Of a stretch of 10,970 nucleotides of DNA, positions 6,827 to 10,970 are shown in pieces. The stretch spans positions 1 to 10,970 of the forward strand of contig JBIOJB010000096.1 of the NCBI GenBank assembly GCA_044450465.1, given 5' to 3'. Within the stretch, counting starts at the first letter, position 1, and each line of letters begins with the position of its first letter. Under the pieces are notes generated by a model. It worked only from the letters and a program-made list of their open reading frames with translations, did not search any database and was not told the DNA's origin. The translations under genes were made by a program, and so were the position numbers. Origin of the DNA: JBIOJB01 sp044450465 (lineage in GTDB: Bacteria > Chloroflexota > Dormibacteria > Dormibacterales > Dormibacteraceae).

Positions 6827-7939
6827 ATGTCGACGCCGCTGCGCATTCTGCATACCGAATCGTCCATGGGCTGGGGCGGTCAGGAGATCCGCATCCTGAC
6901 GGAGGCGCGGGGTATGATCGGCCGCGGTCACGCTGTCACGATCATCACACCTGAGGAGGCGCAGTTGTATCAGGCGGCGCGGAGGCTCGGCATTCCGGTT
7001 GTGGCGTTGCCGATCGGACGCAAGAACGTGCACGGGCTGCTTGCACTGCGCCGATGGCTGGGGGACCGTGAAGGGCAATTCGATGTGATCAACACGCACA
7101 GCTCCACGGACAGCTGGCTTGCCGCGTTGACGTGCTCTCTGCGCTCTGGAGCACCGCCGATCGTCCGGACGCGTCACGTGTCCACCGCGATCAGTGCGGG
7201 GATTTGTGCTCACTGGCTGTACCTGCGGGCCACGAGCCATATCGTCACGACCGGCGAAGCGCTACGCCGGCAGCTGCATCGCGAGAACGGTTTTCCGCTC
7301 GAGCACATGACCTCGGTCCGAACCGGCATCGATCTGGGGTGCTATCGGCCCCTGGAGCGCGCGGCGTGCCGGTCGGGGCTCGGGCTGGCCGCGGCGCCGA
7401 CCGTGGGTATCGTCGCGACCTTGCGGGACTGGAAAGGCCACAATGTGCTGTTCGAGGCCTGGCCCGCGGTGCTGCGCGAGGTGCCCGATGCGCGGCTGGT
7501 GATCGTCGGCGACGGGCCATACCGGGACCGCCTCGATCCGCAGGTGGCGGCGTTGGGCATCGGTGCGACGCTCAGCTTCGTGGGGCGTCAGGTGAACGTC
7601 ACCGAATGGTTGAGCGCCTTCGACGTCTTCGCGCTGCCGTCCTGGGGCGACGAAGGCGTGCCGCAAGCGATCATGCAGGCGATGGCCTGCGGGCTGCCGG
7701 TGGTCTCGACGCCGGTCGGCGGCATCACGGAAGCGGTCATGGCGGACCGCACCGGGCTGCTCGTGCCACCGCGCGATGCCGATGCGCTCGCGGAAGCCCT
7801 CGTGCGGCTGCTGCGCGATGCGCGCTTGAGGAGAGTCATGGGCGCCGCCGCGCTGCGGTACGCGACGGAGAACTTCGGCATGGATGCCATGCTCGACCAA
7901 ATGGAAACCGTGTTCTGCCGTGGCATGAGGCACACCTGA
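6827..7939 (+). CDS. GT4-family glycosyltransferase (GT-B fold)
   Basis: This is a predicted cytoplasmic or membrane-associated glycosyltransferase moving a sugar from a nucleotide donor onto a growing LPS or surface glycan; donor and acceptor are unknown. The 370-residue length is typical. The N-terminal acceptor half begins ILHTESSMGWGGQEIRI with the glycine-rich loop expected of GT4. The C-terminal donor half has VGIVATLRDWKGHNVLFEA, LVIVGDGPYRDRL and PVVSTPVGGITEAV. The EX7E-type motif reads DEGVPQAIMQAMACG (275-289), with E276 kept but the second Glu replaced by Gln (Q284, codon CAG). The start lies 12 bp after amidotransferase 1 with only a weak ribosome-binding site, so coupling is likely. 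The stop is 2 bp before the next ATG. Confidence 0.88.
   Translation: MSTPLRILHTESSMGWGGQEIRILTEARGMIGRGHAVTIITPEEAQLYQAARRLGIPVVALPIGRKNVHGLLALRRWLGDREGQFDVINTHSSTDSWLAALTCSLRSGAPPIVRTRHVSTAISAGICAHWLYLRATSHIVTTGEALRRQLHRENGFPLEHMTSVRTGIDLGCYRPLERAACRSGLGLAAAPTVGIVATLRDWKGHNVLFEAWPAVLREVPDARLVIVGDGPYRDRLDPQVAALGIGATLSFVGRQVNVTEWLSAFDVFALPSWGDEGVPQAIMQAMACGLPVVSTPVGGITEAVMADRTGLLVPPRDADALAEALVRLLRDARLRRVMGAAALRYATENFGMDAMLDQMETVFCRGMRHT
7926..7930 (+). promoter_or_regulatory. Shine-Dalgarno-like site of amidotransferase 2
   Basis: TGAGG inside the last codons of the GT4 gene lies 11 nt before the ATG at 7942. It supports the start predicted from the MCGIAGF terminus. The same reading frame stays open for 270 codons upstream of 7942, so the start must be fixed by the motif and this site rather than by a stop. 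Confidence 0.5.
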
Positions 7940-7941
7940 CC

Positions 7942-9783
7942 ATGTGCGGGATCGCGGGCTTCTTTTCTCTCGATCCGAAGCCGCGTTCGGTGGGCGACGG
8001 GATGCTCGATCAGCTCCGCCGCCGCGGGCCTGACGCGGAGCATCAGGTCACCTGGGACGTGTCTTTCCAGCGGACGGATGGACCGGTGTTCAATGCGCTG
8101 CTGCACACGCGCCTGTCGATCATCGATCCGCGCCCGGAAGCGGATCAGCCCATGTGCAACGATGCCGGCGACATATGGATCTGCTACAACGGCGAGGTGT
8201 ACGACTGGGCCGATCGCGCCGATGACCTGCGCAGGCAGGGTGTGCTCTTCCGTACGCGCTCCGACACGGAATTCATCCTCCACGCGTACGAAGCCTGGGA
8301 CATCGACTTCCTGTCCCGGCTCCGGGGCATGTTCGCGTTCGCCATTCTCGATTTGCGGCGCAGGCGGGTGCTGCTCGCGCGCGACCGGCTCGGTCTCAAG
8401 CCGCTGCTGTACAGCGTGCACAAGGGCAGTCTGGCGTTCGGATCGACCGTTCGATCGGTCCTGCCGTTTCTGCCGCCGGGAGAGCGGGGCTTCTCCGTGG
8501 CTGCGATCGACGCCTTTCTCGCGCATCGCTACATCCCCGCACCGCTGACCGTGATGCAGAGAGTGCAGCGGCTGGAGAACGCGCATTACCTGAGCTTCGA
8601 TCTCGAGACGCGCCAGCTGGAGAAGAAGCGCTACTGGCAGCCTCAGCCGCGGCCGGGCGATTGGCTGCAGGTTCTGGACGACGCGGTCGCAATGCGGACC
8701 GTGGCCGACCGGCCGGTGGGCGTGTTCCTGAGCAGCGGCATCGACTCGTCGGTGATCGCTACGCGGCTGGCGCGACTCGGCAAGCGCGACCTGAACACTT
8801 TCACCGCAGCCTTCCCCGGCTCATCCATGGACGAGAGCCCGCTGGCAGCGGAGATTGCAAGGCATTTGGGGCTGACGAACCATCAGGTGGTCATCCCCGA
8901 GCGGATCGAGGCCGACTTCCCGCGGATCATCGCGGATCTCGACGAGCCCTTCGCCGATCCGAGCAGCGTCCCGACTTGGTATCTATCCCGCGAGACCACG
9001 AGGCACGTGAAGGTGGTACTCGGCGGCGACGGCGGGGACGAGGTGCTGGCGGGCTACAGGCGGATCTACAAGCATCTTCGCGGCCGCTGGCGCCGCCCCC
9101 TGCACATCCCCGGCCTGCCGGTGGTGCCGAGTCTGCTGCCGAAGGGGTTGCCAAAGTGGTCGGCGGAATTGGGCATGAGCTGGCTCGAGGCCTACAGCCT
9201 GCGCTTCTCCGGATTCACGCCGGGCCAGCGTCGGTTCCTGCAGCCGGGTCGCGACGCGGTTCCGGCAACGTACTGGCGCATGCCAACCACGGAGGGCAAG
9301 ACACCGATCGGTCCGTTGCTCGAAATCGACTGGCACAATTACCTGCCCGAGTACGTGCTGCGCAAGGGAGATCTGTGCACCATGGCGCACGGGCTGGAGC
9401 TGCGCGCGCCGCTGCTCGACCACCGCTTCTTCGAAACGCTGCTCGCCTTGCCGGAGTCGGAGCGCTTCACGCGTCCGCCCAAGCTGCTCCTGCAGCCGGC
9501 GTGTACGGAGCTCGACGATCTGCAGCTGTTCCACCGCAAGAAGAAGGGATTCAATCCGCCGCTCGGCGGCTGGCTGCGCCAGGATCTCGCGGTGCGCTTC
9601 GACGGGCTCGGCGAGCGGCTTGCCGCGGCCACCGATGATCAGATCAGCGCGGCCGCGGTCCAACAACTTTCGGCGCGCTATCGCGGCGGCCACGACCCGC
9701 TGGCGGAGCAGGCGCTGCAGCTGCTCATCCTCGACGAGTCGCTCCAGCAGTTGAGGGAGCTGCGCGACTCCGTCAATGCGTAG
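7942..9783 (+). CDS. AsnB-family glutamine-dependent amidotransferase 2 (divergent paralogue)
   Basis: A second AsnB-type enzyme of 613 residues, expected to use glutamine and ATP to amidate a carboxylate. Cys2 (MCGIAGF), RLSIID, NGEVYD and SDTE indicate a working glutaminase domain. The synthetase half differs from amidotransferase 1. The PP-loop is SSGIDS (264-269), and the second ATP-site motif is GGDGGDE (361-367), placing Asp363 where the other copy has Glu361. The sequences are clearly divergent along their length, so this is not a recent duplication. The Cys2 requirement rules out the longer frame overlapping the GT4 gene. It begins 2 bp after the GT4 stop and its own stop overlaps the GT9 start by 8 bp. 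Its motif set resembles AsnB homologues of O-antigen loci more than housekeeping enzymes. The substrate is unknown. Confidence 0.9.
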   Translation: MCGIAGFFSLDPKPRSVGDGMLDQLRRRGPDAEHQVTWDVSFQRTDGPVFNALLHTRLSIIDPRPEADQPMCNDAGDIWICYNGEVYDWADRADDLRRQGVLFRTRSDTEFILHAYEAWDIDFLSRLRGMFAFAILDLRRRRVLLARDRLGLKPLLYSVHKGSLAFGSTVRSVLPFLPPGERGFSVAAIDAFLAHRYIPAPLTVMQRVQRLENAHYLSFDLETRQLEKKRYWQPQPRPGDWLQVLDDAVAMRTVADRPVGVFLSSGIDSSVIATRLARLGKRDLNTFTAAFPGSSMDESPLAAEIARHLGLTNHQVVIPERIEADFPRIIADLDEPFADPSSVPTWYLSRETTRHVKVVLGGDGGDEVLAGYRRIYKHLRGRWRRPLHIPGLPVVPSLLPKGLPKWSAELGMSWLEAYSLRFSGFTPGQRRFLQPGRDAVPATYWRMPTTEGKTPIGPLLEIDWHNYLPEYVLRKGDLCTMAHGLELRAPLLDHRFFETLLALPESERFTRPPKLLLQPACTELDDLQLFHRKKKGFNPPLGGWLRQDLAVRFDGLGERLAAATDDQISAAAVQQLSARYRGGHDPLAEQALQLLILDESLQQLRELRDSVNA

Positions 9784-10970
9784 CCGGTTCCCGGGTCGGG
9801 TTCTGATCGCGGCACTGGCGGTACTCGATGTGCTTACGCATCCTTTCGGCCGCTCCAAGCCGAATTCCCCGGGGCGAATCCTGGTGATCCACCATCTCCT
9901 GCTCGGCGATACCATCATGCTGACGCCGCTGCTCAAGAAGCTGCGCCAGCAGTTTCCGGAGGCCGAGATCGTCATGACCTGTCCGATCGCTTTCGTCGGG
10001 ATTTACGAGAGCCGTCCTTACGGCGTGGAGGTGCTGCCCTTCGACGAGAGGGACGTCGGTACCGTTTTCGGGCTGCTGCGTCAGTCGGGGTTCGACCTCA
10101 CGGTAGTCCCGGCGGAGAACCGGCTGAGTTGGCTGGCGCGTGGGCTGGGCTCACGCTGGATCGTCGCGTTCAGTGGTGACCGGCCGGCCCACAAGAGCTG
10201 GCTGGTGGACGAACTACGCGATTTCCCGGCGACGCCGATGGCGTGGGGCGATCTTGCGTGCCTTCTGGTGGACGGCCCCCCGCCTCGGCCCTATCGCGGG
10301 GAAGACTGGCCTGCCCCGGACTGCGCTGCCTTCGAGCTGCCGACGGGCGACTACTGCGTGCTGCACGTTGGCGCCAGCACGCCGCTGAAACTGTGGGAAC
10401 CGGAGAAATGGCGTTGCCTGGTCGAGCACGTGGAGGCGCGGGGCTATCGTGTCGTCTTGAGCGCCGGGCCGGGGGAAGGCCCTATCATCGACGAGATCGA
10501 CCCGGAGGCGCACCGCGTACGATTCGCCGGCAACCTCGTCCTCGCCCAGCTCTGGCGCCTGCTGGCTCATGCGAAGCTCGTCGTGTGCCTCGACACCGGT
10601 GTCGCACATCTCGCCCGTGTGGCCGGGGTACCGCTGGTGGTCATCTTCGGCGGTGGCTCGGCGTCGTTGTTCGGCGGCGGCGAGTTCTGGCGCGAAGCCG
10701 TCGAACGCAAGGTGACGATTCCGAATTTTCCGTGCCGCGACGAGAACGTGGTCTTCCGACGACAGGTGCCGTGGGCCGGGAACTGCGCGCGGACGCTTCG
10801 AGGGTGTCAGGCACCGCGCTGCCTCCAGCAGTTGCCGTCCGATGCGACGATTGAGGCGGTTGATTCGCTGCTAATGCTTATCCGGTTGGCTCCACACCAT
10901 ACAACATGTTGTAGGTGGTGGGCGGCTGTTGCGCGCCGAGGCCGAGCAGGGTCTGGAACGCCGCCATTGG
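9776..10970 (+). CDS. GT9-family glycosyltransferase (LPS heptosyltransferase-like), 3' end open
   Basis: The family transfers heptose from ADP-heptose to the LPS inner core on the cytoplasmic side of the inner membrane; some members use other sugars. An N-terminal hydrophobic stretch (RVLIAALAVLDVL, residues 8-20) precedes the core, which starts RILVIHHLLLGDTIMLTPLL with G44 and D45 (compare Asp13 of WaaC). VLHVGASTPLKLWEPEKW carries K205, the usual phosphate-contacting Lys. CLDTGVAHLARVAGVP (D273, H278) is the donor-site signature. A cysteine-rich tail ending in CLQQLPSDATIEAVDSLL is also typical. The ATG overlaps the previous stop by 8 bp. Family-like sequence ends near 10870 at about 365 residues, a normal length, but the frame runs on without a stop to the edge through codons that look non-coding. 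The true C-terminus is therefore uncertain. Confidence 0.82.
   Translation, partial: MRSRFPGRVLIAALAVLDVLTHPFGRSKPNSPGRILVIHHLLLGDTIMLTPLLKKLRQQFPEAEIVMTCPIAFVGIYESRPYGVEVLPFDERDVGTVFGLLRQSGFDLTVVPAENRLSWLARGLGSRWIVAFSGDRPAHKSWLVDELRDFPATPMAWGDLACLLVDGPPPRPYRGEDWPAPDCAAFELPTGDYCVLHVGASTPLKLWEPEKWRCLVEHVEARGYRVVLSAGPGEGPIIDEIDPEAHRVRFAGNLVLAQLWRLLAHAKLVVCLDTGVAHLARVAGVPLVVIFGGGSASLFGGGEFWREAVERKVTIPNFPCRDENVVFRRQVPWAGNCARTLRGCQAPRCLQQLPSDATIEAVDSLLMLIRLAPHHTTCCRWWAAVARRGRAGSGTPPL
10878..10970 (-). CDS. C-terminal end of an unidentified convergent gene
   Basis: Reading the minus strand inward from the right edge gives 30 residues ending TYNMLYGVEPTG and a TAA (complement of 10878-10880). Codons are mostly G or C ending (gcg gcg ttc cag acc ctg ctc ggc). 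The opposite strand in the GT9 frame here uses aca aca tgt tgt agg, which looks non-coding. The minus strand is therefore the better candidate for real coding. The N-terminal part lies outside the window. I do not recognise the family; the Gly/Gln-rich tail would not be out of place in a phage structural protein, but that is a guess. Confidence 0.4.
   Translation of the reverse strand, partial: PMAAFQTLLGLGAQQPPTTYNMLYGVEPTG

Noticed and set aside
7132..7941. 270-codon in-frame upstream extension of amidotransferase 2, which would make a fusion protein
   Set aside because: The extension lies wholly within the GT4 gene in another frame and is Arg/Ala/Gly-rich. The enzyme needs Cys at position 2, which fixes the start at 7942.
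1..10970. CRISPR array, tRNA, rRNA, transposase or integrase
   Set aside because: I looked for regularly spaced repeats, tRNA-like cloverleaf arms and transposase motifs and found none.

Overview
The window is GC-rich and almost fully coding, with every well-supported gene on the + strand. It reads as part of a lipopolysaccharide (LPS) and cell-surface glycan locus of a Gram-negative bacterium. The markers are a CMP-Kdo synthetase (kdsB), an MsbA-type lipid A exporter and a GT9 heptosyltransferase-like enzyme. The kdsB-pyrG pairing and the base composition would fit a deltaproteobacterium-like or Methylomirabilota/Rokubacteria-like lineage, but that placement is a guess; no 16S or other marker gene is present.

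Left half (1-4630): the last 18 codons of an unidentified gene, then kdsB, pyrG (CTP synthase) and an msbA-like ABC exporter. PyrG makes the CTP that KdsB uses to activate Kdo, and MsbA flips the lipid A-core to which Kdo belongs. The spacers on either side of pyrG carry related copies of a short dispersed repeat (a CACCC-AAA-GGGTG hairpin joined to GAATGCGGAAT). The spacer upstream of pyrG folds into a nested inverted repeat.

Right half (4928-10970): after a 297-bp spacer with no convincing gene comes a tight four-gene run. It holds an AsnB-family amidotransferase, a GT4 glycosyltransferase, a second and clearly different AsnB-family amidotransferase, and a GT9 glycosyltransferase. The junctions are +12 bp, +2 bp and an 8-bp overlap, so one transcript is likely. 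Codon choice differs from the left half (Asp codons shift from mostly GAC to mixed GAC/GAT), suggesting a separately acquired glycan-modification cassette. The best functional reading is glycosyl transfer plus amidation of sugar carboxylates in LPS core or O-antigen. That is inferred from context; a role in making asparagine cannot be excluded from sequence alone.

Right edge: the GT9 frame has no stop before the window ends. Its family-like sequence finishes near 10870, and from there the minus strand shows the better coding signal, a 30-residue C-terminus ending at 10878. This is either a convergent gene overlapping the GT9 3' end or a junction such as an insertion or misassembly.
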